Shown here piece by piece: positions 50,389 through 60,501 of a stretch of 64,000 bases of DNA. Every line of letters starts with the position of its first letter. Within the stretch, counting starts at the first letter, position 1. Under the pieces are notes generated by a model. That model did no database searches, was not told the origin of the DNA, and worked only from the letters and a program-made list of their open reading frames with translations. Both the position numbers and the translations under genes were made by a program. Location: positions 744,001-808,000 of the forward strand of contig NZ_CP033969.1 of NCBI RefSeq assembly GCF_003854935.1, in the 5' to 3' direction. This stretch comes from Cupriavidus pauculus (lineage in GTDB: Bacteria > Pseudomonadota > Gammaproteobacteria > Burkholderiales > Burkholderiaceae).

Positions 50389-51153
50389 ATGAGCCGTCCG
50401 CCCGAGCTGCACCGGAAGATGCGCCCCGCCGCCGCGTTCGTCGCGCTGGCCGATGCGGGCCTGCAGGCCGTGCACCATCACCTTGATGCCCTGCAACATC
50501 GCGACGAGGTGGAGGACGTGCACGACCTGCGCGTGGCCGTGCGCCACCTGCGGGCGGTGACATGGGCCTTCGGCCCGGTCCTGCCGGACAGCGTCAAGGC
50601 GCGCTGGAAGCAGGCGCTGCACGACGTGGCCGACGCCGCCGGCGATGTACGCGACTGGGACGTCTTCATCGCCGAGACCCTGGCCCCGGCACTGGCGCAG
50701 CAGCCCGCCAACCCCGTGCTGGCGGCACTGATCGACACCGCGCAGGCCCGCCGAACCACCGCGCACGCGTCGATGATGACAAGATTGTCACGTTACCGGC
50801 AGGCGCCGCTGCCTACGCTGAAGCGTGACCTGGCGCATCTGGCGGCGCGCCCGTCGCGGGGCCGGATGCGGACGTTCGGCCCGCGGCGGATCCGCAAGGC
50901 ACGCGCCGACGTGCGCGAGCGGGCCCGCATCGCGCGCGACGGCCGCACCGAACACGTCCACCAGCTGCGCATCGGCAACAAGCGGCTGCGCTACGCGATC
51001 GAGGCGCTGTCCGACGTGCTGCCGGGCCGCTACCGCAACAAGCTGCGCAAGAAACTGGTGGCGCGGCAGACCGAACTGGGCGCCGTGATCGACGGCGCCG
51101 TGGCGCGCCGGCTGATGTGCGAATGCCTGGGCGTCGACGACCCGCAAGCCTGA
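50389..51153 (+). CDS. CHAD domain protein
   Basis: A 254-residue helical protein with conserved histidines and basic residues ([35 protein letters not shown]). CHAD domains bind polyphosphate and often accompany polyphosphate enzymes or granules. Here it stands alone with no CYTH domain or polyphosphate kinase nearby. It is followed 47 bp later by mnmE, so it may share that transcript. Confidence 0.93.
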   Translation: MSRPPELHRKMRPAAAFVALADAGLQAVHHHLDALQHRDEVEDVHDLRVAVRHLRAVTWAFGPVLPDSVKARWKQALHDVADAAGDVRDWDVFIAETLAPALAQQPANPVLAALIDTAQARRTTAHASMMTRLSRYRQAPLPTLKRDLAHLAARPSRGRMRTFGPRRIRKARADVRERARIARDGRTEHVHQLRIGNKRLRYAIEALSDVLPGRYRNKLRKKLVARQTELGAVIDGAVARRLMCECLGVDDPQA

Positions 51154-51200
51154 ATGCCGCGGCCATCCCGGCCAAGGATCGATCTGCGACAATACCGCCC

Positions 51201-52628
51201 ATGACTGCTACCCAGCTTCCCATTGCCGCCATCGCCACCGCACCGGGCCGCGGCGGCATCGGCGTCGTGCGTGTGTCGGGCCCCGACGTCGGCAGCGTCA
51301 TGCGCGCCGTCTGCGGCCGCGCGCTGCAACCGCGCCACGCCACGTACCTGCCGTTCCTGGACGCGCACGGCAAGGTCATCGACCACGGCCTGGCGCTGTA
51401 CTTCCCGGCGCCCAATTCCTACACCGGCGAGGAAGTGCTCGAACTCCAGGGCCATGGCGGCCCCGTGGTCATGCAGATGCTGCTGTCGCGCTGCCTGCAG
51501 GCCGGCCGCGACATCGGCCTGCGCGTGGCCGAGCCCGGCGAATTCACCCGGCGCGCATTCCTGAACGACAAGCTGGACCTGGCCCAGGCCGAGGCCGTGG
51601 CGGACCTGATCGAAGCCAGCACCGAGGCCGCCGCCCGCTCCGCCGCGCGCTCGATGGAGGGCGAATTCTCGCGCGCCATCCACGCGCTGGTCGAAAAGGT
51701 CATCCACCTGCGCATGCTGGTGGAGGCGACGCTGGACTTTCCGGAGGAAGAGATCGACTTCCTGGAAGCGTCCGACGCGCGCGGCCAGCTTGCGCGCATC
51801 CGCACGGACCTGGCCGGCGTGCTGAAGCAGGCCCGGCAGGGATCGCTGCTGCGCGAGGGGCTGTCGGTGGTGCTGGCGGGCCAGCCGAACGTGGGCAAGT
51901 CGTCGCTGCTCAACGCGCTGGCCGGCGCCGAACTGGCCATCGTCACGCCCATCGCCGGCACCACGCGCGACCGCGTGCGCGAGACGATCCAGATCGACGG
52001 CATCCCCATCCATATCATCGACACGGCCGGCCTGCGCGACGACGCGGCCGACGAGGTGGAGCGCATCGGCATCGAACGTACCTGGGACGCCATCCGCCGC
52101 GCCGACATCGTGCTGCACCTGGTGGACGCGGCCGACTACCTGGAACACGGCATCTCCGAGGTCGACGACCATATCGACGACCGCCTCAGCGGCCAGCTCC
52201 CACCCGGATCGCCCATCGTGCGCGTGGTCAACAAGATCGACCTGGCGCCGGCGGCGGGCCAGATGGGCTTTGGCGGCAACCGCCCGCACGTGGTGGCCGC
52301 CAACGGCCCGAACCCGACCGAGATCTGGATCTCCGCGCGCACCGGCGCCGGCATCGACCTGATGCGCCGCGAGCTGCTGCGCCTGATCGGCTGGCAATCG
52401 GGCAACGAAGGCACGTTCCTGGCCCGCGAACGCCACCTGACGGCGCTGCGCAGCGCCCAGTCCCACCTGGACTGCGCCGTCGAACGCGCCGAGCAGAACG
52501 CCCAGGCGCTGGACCTGTTCGCCGAGGAACTGCGCCTGGCGCAGGAGCACCTGAACAGCATCACCGGCGAGTTCACGAGCGACGACCTGCTCGGCACGAT
52601 CTTCACGCGGTTTTGTATTGGGAAGTGA
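51201..52628 (+). CDS. mnmE: tRNA modification GTPase MnmE
   Basis: MnmE, with MnmG, makes the 5-carboxymethylaminomethyl group on wobble uridine. The 475-residue product has the folate-binding N-domain ([21 protein letters not shown]), helical domain and the inserted G domain ([21 protein letters not shown]), ending in FCIGK with the functional Cys. The last codons (TTTTGTATTGGG) are AT-rich, unlike the GC3-rich body, exactly over the sequence used as attB by SGI1-type islands. Confidence 0.97.
   Translation: MTATQLPIAAIATAPGRGGIGVVRVSGPDVGSVMRAVCGRALQPRHATYLPFLDAHGKVIDHGLALYFPAPNSYTGEEVLELQGHGGPVVMQMLLSRCLQAGRDIGLRVAEPGEFTRRAFLNDKLDLAQAEAVADLIEASTEAAARSAARSMEGEFSRAIHALVEKVIHLRMLVEATLDFPEEEIDFLEASDARGQLARIRTDLAGVLKQARQGSLLREGLSVVLAGQPNVGKSSLLNALAGAELAIVTPIAGTTRDRVRETIQIDGIPIHIIDTAGLRDDAADEVERIGIERTWDAIRRADIVLHLVDAADYLEHGISEVDDHIDDRLSGQLPPGSPIVRVVNKIDLAPAAGQMGFGGNRPHVVAANGPNPTEIWISARTGAGIDLMRRELLRLIGWQSGNEGTFLARERHLTALRSAQSHLDCAVERAEQNAQALDLFAEELRLAQEHLNSITGEFTSDDLLGTIFTRFCIGK
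52611..52628 (+). other. SGI1-type attachment-site-like sequence at the mnmE 3' end
   Basis: TTTTGTATTGGGAAGTGA covers the last five codons plus stop. From memory, SGI1-family islands insert at the last 18 bases of trmE/mnmE, with repeats close to TTCTGTATTGGGAAGTAA; two mismatches are seen. The local low GC supports exchange at this point. No second copy was found in the 2 kb that follows. Confidence 0.5.
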
Positions 52629-52641
52629 GGAGAGCCTGCCG

Positions 52642-54276
52642 ATGAGCCGGGAAGGCCAATTGCTCGACAAGAAGTCGCTGCGCGCGGTATGGGGCAAGAC
52701 GGCGGACTGGGCCGAACTGGTCAAGGATTGCGTGGCGTTTGCCAATGCAACGGGCGGACATCTGCTGCTGGGCATCGAGGACGACGAGACCAGCCCGCCC
52801 GCGCACCAGCATATCCCGAGCGAGTTGCCCGACATGCTCCGGCGCAAGCTCGCCGAGCGCACCGTCAACGTGGTGGCGCTTCCCAACGTCCGGACGGCCG
52901 ACAACGGCGGCCAGTACATCGACCTGGCCATCCCGCGCTCCGCAGCCGTGGCGTCGACCACCGATGGCCGCTACTTCCTGCGCATCGCGGACCAGAGCAA
53001 GCCCGTCACCGGGGACGAGGTGATGCGCCTTGCCGCCGAGCGGACAGCCCTGCCGTGGGAGTCGCAGACCACCCTCCGCGTCCCCCGTAGCGAGCGCGAT
53101 CCAGACAAGGTGCGCCGATTCCTCGATGCCCTGCGCGCGTCGGATCGCGTCAAGGCATCGGTCAAGGAGAAGGCAGACGAGGAGCTGCTCGATCATTACC
53201 AGTTGGCGCAGGGTCTGTATCTGACCCATCTCGGCATCCTCTGCGTCGGTCGGCAGGCGCATCGGGCGCAATTGTCGACGGCGCCGGTCATCCAGTTCGT
53301 CAAGTTCGACGAGCACGCCCAGAAGGTCAACAAATGGGTCTGGGACGACCATACGCTGAGTCCCATGGAGATGATCGAGGCGGTCTGGCAAGACGTGCCA
53401 GACTTCCGTGAACGGTACGAACTGCCCGACGGCCTGTACCGCCAGAATGTCCCGGCATTCGACGAAATCGTCGTGCGTGAGCTGCTGGTGAATGCCTTGG
53501 TCCATCGGCCCTACACGCAACGCGGCGATATCTTCCTGAACCTGTACCCCGACCGTCTGGAGGTGGTGAATCCCGGCCCGCTCCCGCTCGGCGTGACGCC
53601 ACAGAACGTCCTGCATGTGACCGTACGCCGCAACGAACACCTTGCACGGGTGTTCCACGATCTCAAGCTCATGGAGCGAGAGGGCAGCGGCTTCGACAAG
53701 ATCTACGAGGTGCTGCTGTCGCAAGGCAGGCCGGCGCCGGAGCTGACCGAAAGCCATGACCGGGTTCAGGTAACCGTGCGCCGCCGCATCGTCCAGCCCG
53801 ACGTGATCGACTTCATCGCCAAGGCCGACCAGACGTACCATCTGACCCAGCGCGAACGCATCGCCATGGGATTGCTGGCCCAGCACGAGGGCCTGACCGC
53901 GCGGGAACTGGCCCAGGCGCTGGAACTGGCCTCGATCGACCTGCTACGCCCGTGGCTCAAGCGGCCGCTGGAGTGGCAACTGGTCCGCTGTACGGGCCGG
54001 ACCCAGGCCACACGCTACTTTATCGATCCGCAACTGGTGCGCAGCCTTGACTTCACTGCCGCCACCACGCTCAAGCGCATCGAGCCGCACCGTCTTCTTG
54101 CGCTGATCGTCGAGGATGTGGAGCGCTATCCGCAGACCCGGATCGGCGACATCCACGCGCGCATCGGCCCGGAGATTCCGCGCTCCCGCATCCGGCGCGC
54201 CCTCGAACAACTGGTCAGGGAAGGCAGGCTGCTTCAGGAGGGCGTGCGCAGTGGTACACGCTATCGTGCTCCGTAA
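52642..54276 (+). CDS. AlbA_2-domain ATP-binding protein (Schlafen-like)
   Basis: A 544-residue protein with an N-terminal AlbA_2 domain (VKDCVAFANATGGHLLLGIEDD at about 30-52, label only), a middle GHKL-like part (VRELLVNALVHRPYTQRGDIF, EVVNPGPLP, REGSGFDKIYE) and a C-terminal winged-helix region (GLTARELAQALELASIDLLRPW, then RIGDIHARIGPEIPRSRIRRAL). Such proteins bind nucleic acid or nucleotides and are common in mobile and defence loci; the specific role is unknown. It starts 13 bp after mnmE with a GAGGAGAG site; codon use is less GC-biased than its neighbours, suggesting acquisition. Confidence 0.88.
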   Translation: MSREGQLLDKKSLRAVWGKTADWAELVKDCVAFANATGGHLLLGIEDDETSPPAHQHIPSELPDMLRRKLAERTVNVVALPNVRTADNGGQYIDLAIPRSAAVASTTDGRYFLRIADQSKPVTGDEVMRLAAERTALPWESQTTLRVPRSERDPDKVRRFLDALRASDRVKASVKEKADEELLDHYQLAQGLYLTHLGILCVGRQAHRAQLSTAPVIQFVKFDEHAQKVNKWVWDDHTLSPMEMIEAVWQDVPDFRERYELPDGLYRQNVPAFDEIVVRELLVNALVHRPYTQRGDIFLNLYPDRLEVVNPGPLPLGVTPQNVLHVTVRRNEHLARVFHDLKLMEREGSGFDKIYEVLLSQGRPAPELTESHDRVQVTVRRRIVQPDVIDFIAKADQTYHLTQRERIAMGLLAQHEGLTARELAQALELASIDLLRPWLKRPLEWQLVRCTGRTQATRYFIDPQLVRSLDFTAATTLKRIEPHRLLALIVEDVERYPQTRIGDIHARIGPEIPRSRIRRALEQLVREGRLLQEGVRSGTRYRAP

Positions 54277-54319
54277 CTTGGCGCAACGGCACGGCTATCT
54301 GCCCGCCGCGCGCCAAGTT
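54275..54319. repeat. Inverted repeat after the AlbA_2 gene
   Basis: AACTTGGCGC (54275-54284) and GCGCCAAGTT (54310-54319) are perfect inverted copies with a 25-nt gap. A partial direct copy, ACTTGGCTCAAC, appears near 54375. There is no T-run. It may be a terminator-like hairpin or an element edge. The remaining gap to 54491 shows no gene. Confidence 0.5.
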
Positions 54320-54491
54320 GCTGAACCAAAACCGGCCCGAAGATGTCGTAACCCCTTGAAACGCAAGGAGTTGCCACTTGGCTCAACAATGTTGTATGCG
54401 CCAGGTTTCCGCGCCAAGCCGGCGTCTGAATCTGCCGCCGGTGCGAGTGCCACGTAGTCGCCAGCCGTCCCGCCCGAGCGCCAGCCACAAC

Positions 54492-54986
54492 ATGCCCGAC
54501 GCTTCACGATCCCGCCTCCTCTCCCCCGGCGAACGCGCGCTCGCCCGGTCGATCTTTGCCGATACCATCGATTACACGCGCGTGCGTGTGCACCATCGCA
54601 ACTACGTGTTCTGGCAGGGCGGGCACTACATCATCACGCCGAATGGCCAGATCTACCTTGGCCGCCGGCTGCGGGGGCTGACCGACTTCAGTGTGGCCAG
54701 CCTGGCGCTGCAGGGGCTGTTCATCCACGAGATGGCCCATGTCTGGCAGTACCAGCATGGGGTCAACGTGCTGCTGCGCGGGGCGGTTGAGCAGGTCAAG
54801 CACTTCCTGGGGTTCGACCAGTACCGCTACCGGCTCGATGCCGGCAAGCCGCTGGGCGCCTACAAGCTGGAGCAGCAGGGCGATATCCTGCGCGACTACT
54901 TTCTGGCGCGGCAGGGCCAGCGGGCGCCGTACGGGGCGGACGAGTACCTGGCCGCGCTCGGCGGGCCGGGCGGCACGCTCGTGTGA
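54492..54986 (+). CDS. HEMAH-motif protein (vgr-related / zinc-peptidase-like)
   Basis: A 164-residue protein with FIHEMAHVWQYQHG near residues 77-90. HExxH is a zinc-protease signature, but the rest is too short for a known peptidase. The family occurs near Rhs/Vgr genes in related bacteria (recalled, not checked). The start at 54492 (MPDASRSRLLSPGERALA) is preferred over a 38-residue extension. No T6SS gene is nearby. Confidence 0.78.
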   Translation: MPDASRSRLLSPGERALARSIFADTIDYTRVRVHHRNYVFWQGGHYIITPNGQIYLGRRLRGLTDFSVASLALQGLFIHEMAHVWQYQHGVNVLLRGAVEQVKHFLGFDQYRYRLDAGKPLGAYKLEQQGDILRDYFLARQGQRAPYGADEYLAALGGPGGTLV

Positions 54987-55088
54987 TGCGCGCATGGCGC
55001 GCGCCGGCGAGGGTTTCCTCCAAGGTGTCGCGTTGACTTGCGGGGCGATGTGGCGGACCATCGGCCACAACGCAAACCGGAGTCCAAC

Positions 55089-55676
55089 ATGCCCCGCGTA
55101 TCGAAAGCGGAAGCGGAAAAGAACCGCGCCATCATCGAACAGGTGTCGTCACGGCTGTTCCGCGAGCAGGGCTTTCATGGCATCAGCGTGGCCGATCTGA
55201 TGGGCGCCGCCGGGCTCACGCACGGCGGGTTCTATGGCCACTTCGAATCGAAGGACGCGCTCGCAGCCATCGCCTGCGCGCGCGCGTTCGAGGAGTCCGA
55301 AGCCCGCTGGCGCAAGCGCGTGGGCGAGGCGCCGGACCGGGCCGCCGCGCGGTCGGCACTGGTCGATGGCTACCTGTCCGCGCGCAATCGCAACAATGCC
55401 GGCGCCGGGTGCCCGGTGGCCGCGCTGGCCAACGACGTGGCGCGCGAGCCCGACGACAAGCCCGTGCGCGGGGCCTTCCACGCGGGCGTGGAGCAGTTGC
55501 TGGACATCCTCGCCAGCGTCCAGCCCGGCGACGACGCCGCCGCGAACCGGCAGGCCGCGCTGGCGCAGATGGCGATGCTGGCCGGCGCGCTGACGCTGTC
55601 GCGCGCCACGCAGGGCACGCCGCTGTCGAACGAAATCCTGGCCGCCGCGCGCGCGGCGCTGCTGCCGGAAGGCTGA
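55089..55676 (+). CDS. TetR-family transcriptional regulator
   Basis: A 195-residue repressor with the N-terminal helix-turn-helix (GFHGISVADLMGAAGLTHGGFYGHF region) and a helical ligand domain. GGFYGHFESKDAL places it with AcrR/NemR-like regulators. The start at 55089 (MPRVSKAEAEKNR) is preferred. No obvious divergent target adjoins it. Confidence 0.92.
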   Translation: MPRVSKAEAEKNRAIIEQVSSRLFREQGFHGISVADLMGAAGLTHGGFYGHFESKDALAAIACARAFEESEARWRKRVGEAPDRAAARSALVDGYLSARNRNNAGAGCPVAALANDVAREPDDKPVRGAFHAGVEQLLDILASVQPGDDAAANRQAALAQMAMLAGALTLSRATQGTPLSNEILAAARAALLPEG

Positions 55677-55741
55677 AAACCTGACGCCCGCGCCGGGCGC
55701 GCTACACTTGCGGACTTCGTCGTCCTGTCCGCCCGCCCCCG

Positions 55742-56317
55742 ATGTTGAGCCGTACCAGACAAACCCTCGTCGCCGTCGTTGCCGTCTTCATCCTCTGCCT
55801 GCTCTGGTTCGTCGGCAACGAGAAAAGCGATCCGGTGCCCGCCGACCCCGCGGCCGATAACGTGGCCGCCGCCTCCGGCGCGCCCGCCAGCGTGCCGCGC
55901 GGCATCCCGCGCAACGGCACGCTCGACCCCATCAGCATCGACCCGAACCGCCCGGCCAACCTGCTGCCGCAGTATCCGGCCGACGCGCTGGCCGCCGACT
56001 ACCGCAACGACGCCACCGCCGCGGACGAGCGCTATCGCGGCCAGTACTTCATTGTCGAAGGCGTGGCCAGCGGCATCCGGCGCGAGCAGGACAACGTCTT
56101 CCTGGAAATCCGCACCGACAACGCCAGCCAGGTCGTGCGCGCCGCGCTGCTGCGCCAGCAGATCTGCGGCCCGGCCGGGCGCACCTGCGAGGTGGAAGCG
56201 CGCGCCACGATGGTCCGGCGCGGCCAGAAGGTGGCCGTGGAATGTACCGGCGCGGGGCAGGGCGACGGCAACACGCCGCTGCTGGCCGACTGCCTGCTGC
56301 GGGGCGGCGCGAACTAG
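55742..56317 (+). CDS. Exported OB-fold (tRNA_anti-like) protein
   Basis: A 191-residue protein with one N-terminal membrane segment (LVAVVAVFILCLLWFVG, about residues 9-25), a Pro/Ala-rich linker and a C-terminal OB-like domain (YRGQYFIVEGVASGIRREQ, GQKVAVECTGAGQ). Two cysteines (QQICGPAGRTCEV) could pair. It is probably periplasmic; function unknown. Confidence 0.8.
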   Translation: MLSRTRQTLVAVVAVFILCLLWFVGNEKSDPVPADPAADNVAAASGAPASVPRGIPRNGTLDPISIDPNRPANLLPQYPADALAADYRNDATAADERYRGQYFIVEGVASGIRREQDNVFLEIRTDNASQVVRAALLRQQICGPAGRTCEVEARATMVRRGQKVAVECTGAGQGDGNTPLLADCLLRGGAN

Positions 56318-56504
56318 CCCGCACCAAGCGCCGCGCGAATCACTTCGACGATTTGCGGCCCGGCTCCCCCGCTGTTCTTCGCTTTGACGCGCCGCCGGCA
56401 CGCCTACATTACGCAGGCATGCTGCCGGCAATGCGTCCCTGAACCGCCCTTCGCGCGGCATCCGGGCGGCCGGCTTCCTAGCCGACGCGCTATCAGGATC
56501 CGAA

Positions 56505-57104
56505 ATGAAGAGAGCAACGATTGCGGCCGCGCTGGCCTTGCTGGCCACGGGCTGTTCCACTTACCAGAGCGTGACGCCGGTCGACCGCACCGAGATCATC
56601 GACCCGATCGCCGGGTTCCAGAATGGCGCCTTCGGCGGCCCGGCCCAGTTCCGCGTCGACGGCAACCGCATGGTCGGTGCCGATGGCGCGCTGTTCTGCG
56701 TCATCACCAACCAGGTCAACGGCAACGCCTACGTCGACAGCTTCGCCAGTGCGCTGCGCGCGCGCAACTTCGAGGTCAAGATGCTGCCGCCGTATTCGTC
56801 GGTGGCGTCCTGCCCGATGACGGCCATGTACGTGGCCCAGCGGCAGACCTACCTCGCGCCGTTCCTGGTGTCGGCCGACATCACGGTGTTCCGCAACGGC
56901 GAGCGCGTGGGCAAGGCCGTGTTCAACGCCAACCGCAGCGCGGGCGGCATCAACCTGAGCCATCTGATCCAGCCCGACACCAAGATCGAGGAACTGGTCG
57001 ACCGGCTGTTCCCGGGCCTGAAACCGCAGCCCGTGCCGGCCCAGGCCGCGCCGGCTCCGGCTCCGGCGCCCGAGCAGGCGCCGGCCGCCGTCCCGGCCGC
57101 CTGA
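56505..57104 (+). CDS. Putative lipoprotein (Sbal_3080-like)
   Basis: A 199-residue lipoprotein. A signal peptide ends in LLATGCSTYQ (lipobox TGC, Cys17). The mature domain includes VDSFASALRARNFEVKMLPP and a C-terminal Pro/Ala/Gln-rich tail of about 30 residues. It resembles a conserved family of unknown function. The MCP gene converges on it 57 bp away. Confidence 0.82.
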   Translation: MKRATIAAALALLATGCSTYQSVTPVDRTEIIDPIAGFQNGAFGGPAQFRVDGNRMVGADGALFCVITNQVNGNAYVDSFASALRARNFEVKMLPPYSSVASCPMTAMYVAQRQTYLAPFLVSADITVFRNGERVGKAVFNANRSAGGINLSHLIQPDTKIEELVDRLFPGLKPQPVPAQAAPAPAPAPEQAPAAVPAA

Positions 57105-57161
57105 CAGTCACGCCGCCGCGCCCGATCCGGCCGGACCGGGCGGGGCAGGGTCGTCAGGCCA

Positions 57162-59174
57162 TCAGGCCAGGCGGAACACTTCCACCGCCTGACGCAGTTC
57201 CTGCGCCTGGTGGTGCAGGCTTTCGGCGGCCGCGGCGGCCTCCTCGACCAGCGCCGCGTTCTGCTGCGTGACGCTGTCCATCTCGGCCACGGCACCGCTG
57301 ACCTGCGCCAGCCCCTGCGACTGCTCGCGCGACGCCACGCTGATGTCGCCCATCAGCGCCGCAATCGCTTCCACGCGCCGCACCATGTCGTCGATGGCCG
57401 TTCCGGCCTGCTGCACGGCCTCGTTGCCGCTCTTGAGGTCCGTCACGGTCCGCTCGATCAACTGCTTGATCTCGCCGGCCGCGTTGGCGCTGCGCTGCGC
57501 CAGGCTGCGCACCTCGCCGGCCACCACGGCAAACCCGCGCCCGTGCTCGCCCGCGCGCGCCGCTTCCACGGCGGCGTTCAGCGCCAGGATGTTGGTCTGG
57601 AACGCGATGCCGTCGATCATGCCGATGATGTCCACCACCTGCTGCGCGTTGCGATGGATATCGGCCATCGTGTCGACCACGCGGCCCACCGTCGTGCCGC
57701 CCGCGCGGGCCGCCTCGGCGGCGCTGGCGACGGCCTGGTTGGCGTCGTGCGCGTTGTCGGCGTTCTGCTTCACCGTCGCGGACAGTTCCTCGATGCTGGC
57801 CACCGTGCGCTCCAGGCTGCCGGCCTGCGCGGCCGTGCGCGACGACAGGTCGGCATTGCCGCTGGCGATCTGGCTCGTGCTACCCGCGATGGCGCCCACG
57901 CTGCCGCGCACCTTGTCCACGATGCCGGACAGGCCCTGGCCCACGCCGTCGATGGCGCGCATCAACTGGCCGATCTCGTCATTGCGCGGCGTATCCAGCC
58001 GCGCGGTCAGGTCGCCCGACGCCAGGCGCGCCGCGGCATCGGCGGCGGCGGCCAGCGGCTGGCTGACCATCCGGCGCAGCAGCCACCAGAACGCGGCCGA
58101 CACCGCCAGCGCCGCCAGCAGGCCCCCGGCCAGGAAGCGGTTGCGGCTGGCTTCCAGTTCATCGCGCAGCGACGCCGTCGGCACGGAGCCGGCAATCGTC
58201 CACTGCCATTCCGGGTAGGTCACGAACGCGGTCAGCCGCTCGCGCGCCGCGTCGTTGCCGATGGCCACGGTGTTGGTCACGGCGCCTTCCCTGGCCGCGA
58301 TCATGTCGCGGATCCACGGCTTGCCGGCGGCGTCCCTGGCGTCGATCTGCACCGTGCCCTCGGAGCCCGAGCGGTCGACGATGATCTTGCCCTGGTCGGC
58401 CCCGCCCTTGGCGTCGATGACGATGAACTGGCCGTCGTCGCCAATCTTCTTGCGGCGGATGCGGTTCTTCAGCGCCGCCAGCTCGGCCTCGACGTTCACG
58501 CCCACGTACAGCGCGCCGACGATCTTGCCGCCGGCGTCGCGCACGGGCTCGTACTTGCTCATGTAGGGCTTGCCGAACAGCCACGCCAGCGAGCGGTACG
58601 ACTTGCCCGACGACACGGCCGCGTAGGCCGGGCTGGCGCGGTCCAGCAGGGTGCCGATGGCGCGCTGGCCGTCCTGCTTCTTGAGCGACGTGGTCACGCG
58701 GATGTAGTCGTCGCCGGTGCGGGCGAACACCGTGGCCACGACGCCGCCGGTGTTGGCAAAGAACTTGTCCGGCACCTCGAAGCTGTTGTTCAGCACCAGA
58801 TCGCCGCTGCGGAAGGTCGGCGTGGCCTTGCCGGCCACCTCGACGGTCTGCGCGGGGTCCACCGCGTACGGGCCGGGCAGCACGGCGGCAAAGCTCAGCA
58901 GGAAGCGGTCGGCCTCCTGCAGCATGGTGTCGTCAAGCTGGGCCACCAGCTCGCGCAGCGTCTGGCTCTCGGCACTGATGGCGTCGCGGGCCTGCGCTTC
59001 GAGCTGGGTCATGCTGCTATGGGACAGGGCCAGCGAGAAGGCACCGAACGCAACAAGCTGGACGGCCAGCACGACCAGCGCAATGCGCGTGCCGATGCTC
59101 CAGCTGCCGGCAGCCGCGCGCACGCGGCCCGCCGCTGCCTGCTGCGGCAGGGTAAGGGAATAGGTAGAAGACAA
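57162..59174 (-). CDS. Methyl-accepting chemotaxis protein with Cache sensor
   Basis: A 670-residue chemoreceptor. It has an N-terminal membrane helix (about 28-50), a large periplasmic Cache-type (Cache_3-Cache_2) sensor, a second helix (about 345-367), HAMP and the signalling domain with [20 protein letters not shown] (hairpin tip). It lacks a C-terminal NWETF-like pentapeptide. Ligand unknown. No other che genes are present. Confidence 0.95.
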   Translation of the reverse strand: MSSTYSLTLPQQAAAGRVRAAAGSWSIGTRIALVVLAVQLVAFGAFSLALSHSSMTQLEAQARDAISAESQTLRELVAQLDDTMLQEADRFLLSFAAVLPGPYAVDPAQTVEVAGKATPTFRSGDLVLNNSFEVPDKFFANTGGVVATVFARTGDDYIRVTTSLKKQDGQRAIGTLLDRASPAYAAVSSGKSYRSLAWLFGKPYMSKYEPVRDAGGKIVGALYVGVNVEAELAALKNRIRRKKIGDDGQFIVIDAKGGADQGKIIVDRSGSEGTVQIDARDAAGKPWIRDMIAAREGAVTNTVAIGNDAARERLTAFVTYPEWQWTIAGSVPTASLRDELEASRNRFLAGGLLAALAVSAAFWWLLRRMVSQPLAAAADAAARLASGDLTARLDTPRNDEIGQLMRAIDGVGQGLSGIVDKVRGSVGAIAGSTSQIASGNADLSSRTAAQAGSLERTVASIEELSATVKQNADNAHDANQAVASAAEAARAGGTTVGRVVDTMADIHRNAQQVVDIIGMIDGIAFQTNILALNAAVEAARAGEHGRGFAVVAGEVRSLAQRSANAAGEIKQLIERTVTDLKSGNEAVQQAGTAIDDMVRRVEAIAALMGDISVASREQSQGLAQVSGAVAEMDSVTQQNAALVEEAAAAAESLHHQAQELRQAVEVFRLA

Positions 59175-59516
59175 GGGGCGCTCCGTGTAGATCGCCGTGC
59201 GCCGTCATGACGCACGGGCGACGTCCGCTCTGACGGCGGATCGTCACAACGGAGTTATCGGATGTACAGACAATGCTCTTGAATTCAGGGAATGCTTAAT
59301 CTAACCGTGGGGTGGATGTATCACGGTGTGATGGGATGAAACCCGTTGCATACGCGGGGTGGACTCCCCTCTCCCGCGCGCGGGAGAGGGGTCGGGGGAG
59401 AGGGCCAGCCGCGCTATTTGCGAGACGGTTGGCAAGCAGATCCTCGACGCCCTCTCCCCCAGCCCCTCTCCCGCAGGCGGGAGAGGGGAGCGCGGCCGAA
59501 GGCATCGCCAACGTCC
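59175..59516. repeat. Intergenic with REP-like composite element
   Basis: The right half (about 59366-59492) is a composite element: palindrome CTCTCCCGCGCGCGGGAGAG, GGGGGAGAGGGC, a spacer with TTGGCAAGCAGATCCTCGAC, and an opposed palindrome CTCTCCCGCAGGCGGGAGAG. The spacer is homologous to those at 16.2 and 61.6 kb. The left half is the upstream region of the MCP gene. Confidence 0.85.
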
Positions 59517-60491
59517 TCAAACCTCCAGCCGCCCCAGCCTCACCACCGTCACCCCCGGCCGCAGTTGCCGCAGCGACGGCATCACGAGCACGCAGTTCGG
59601 GTACGGGGTGACCACCGGCTCGCCGTCGCGCCAGCCGATCACGGTGCCGGCGTCGTCGAACGTTTCCAGGCCGGTGTAGGGGCCCGCGAACCGGAAGTCC
59701 ATGCTGCTGGCCACCACGGGCTCGGTCACGCGGACCACGCGCTGCGTGGCGGGCCGCGGTTGCAGCCAGCCGGCCGGCAGGTCGGCCTCGTCGACCACGC
59801 CCGCGTGGAGCAGGAAGCGGGCAGTGCTGTCGCGCGCCACGTCGACGGCCGAGGTTTCCCAATGCTGGCCGCATTCGATCAGCAGCGCGTTGCGCGGGCT
59901 GGCCGGATCGCCAAACCCGGCGTAGTCGCGCATGCGGCGGCCTTCGGGGTGGCCTTCGTCGACGATGATGTCGGCCGGCGCGCCCACGGCGCGCGACAGC
60001 GCGATGCCCTTGTCGAGCGGCCCGGAGACAATCAGCGGCCGGCTTTTCTCGTGCATCGAGTGCAGGTCCAGCAGCAGGTCGACCGTGTCGATCACCGGAC
60101 GCATGGCGCGCGCACGGCGCAGTTCGGACGAATCGCGCGACAGGTCGTCCAGCACCGCCGCGGTCCACACGCGGTTGAAATCCTGGTCGACGAAGCGCGA
60201 GGCATCGGGCCGGGCTGCGTCGAACGCGGCGTAGGCATCCACGTTGGCAAACGCCAGCGTCAGCCGGCCCCGGCGCGGCCGCAGGCCGTGGTCCAGCAGG
60301 CCGGCCACCGTGATCGCGCCGCAGACCTCGTTGCCGTGCGTCAGTGCGTTGATCATCACATGCGGGCCGGGCGCGCCACTGTCGAACGTGTGGACGTAGG
60401 CGATGCCCGTGCTGCCATCGGCATAGGGGCGGATGTCCGGAAAGGCGACCTCGACCGGATAGGCGTCGAGCGGGGGCGTGGTTGGCGTCAT
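59517..60491 (-). CDS. Succinylglutamate desuccinylase/aspartoacylase-family deacylase
   Basis: A 324-residue zinc carboxypeptidase-like deacylase. Zinc-ligand motifs are ALTHGNEVCGA, DLNR-equivalent VDQDFNRVW and LLDLHSMH; a later glutamate is in LIECGQH. The family removes acyl groups from amino acids. The adjacent Bug protein, 10 bp away, and LysR regulator suggest one uptake-and-use operon; the substrate is unknown. Confidence 0.92.
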   Translation of the reverse strand: MTPTTPPLDAYPVEVAFPDIRPYADGSTGIAYVHTFDSGAPGPHVMINALTHGNEVCGAITVAGLLDHGLRPRRGRLTLAFANVDAYAAFDAARPDASRFVDQDFNRVWTAAVLDDLSRDSSELRRARAMRPVIDTVDLLLDLHSMHEKSRPLIVSGPLDKGIALSRAVGAPADIIVDEGHPEGRRMRDYAGFGDPASPRNALLIECGQHWETSAVDVARDSTARFLLHAGVVDEADLPAGWLQPRPATQRVVRVTEPVVASSMDFRFAGPYTGLETFDDAGTVIGWRDGEPVVTPYPNCVLVMPSLRQLRPGVTVVRLGRLEV

Positions 60492-60501
60492 CGGGCGGTC
60501 C

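Noticed and set aside
52618-52641. Earlier start of the AlbA_2 gene inside mnmE
   Set aside because: The ATG at 52642 has a clear ribosome site and the extra eight residues come from mnmE bases.
54355-54372. Small CCTTG/CAAGG hairpin as a terminator or attC site
   Set aside because: No T-run and no integron features; too short to support either.
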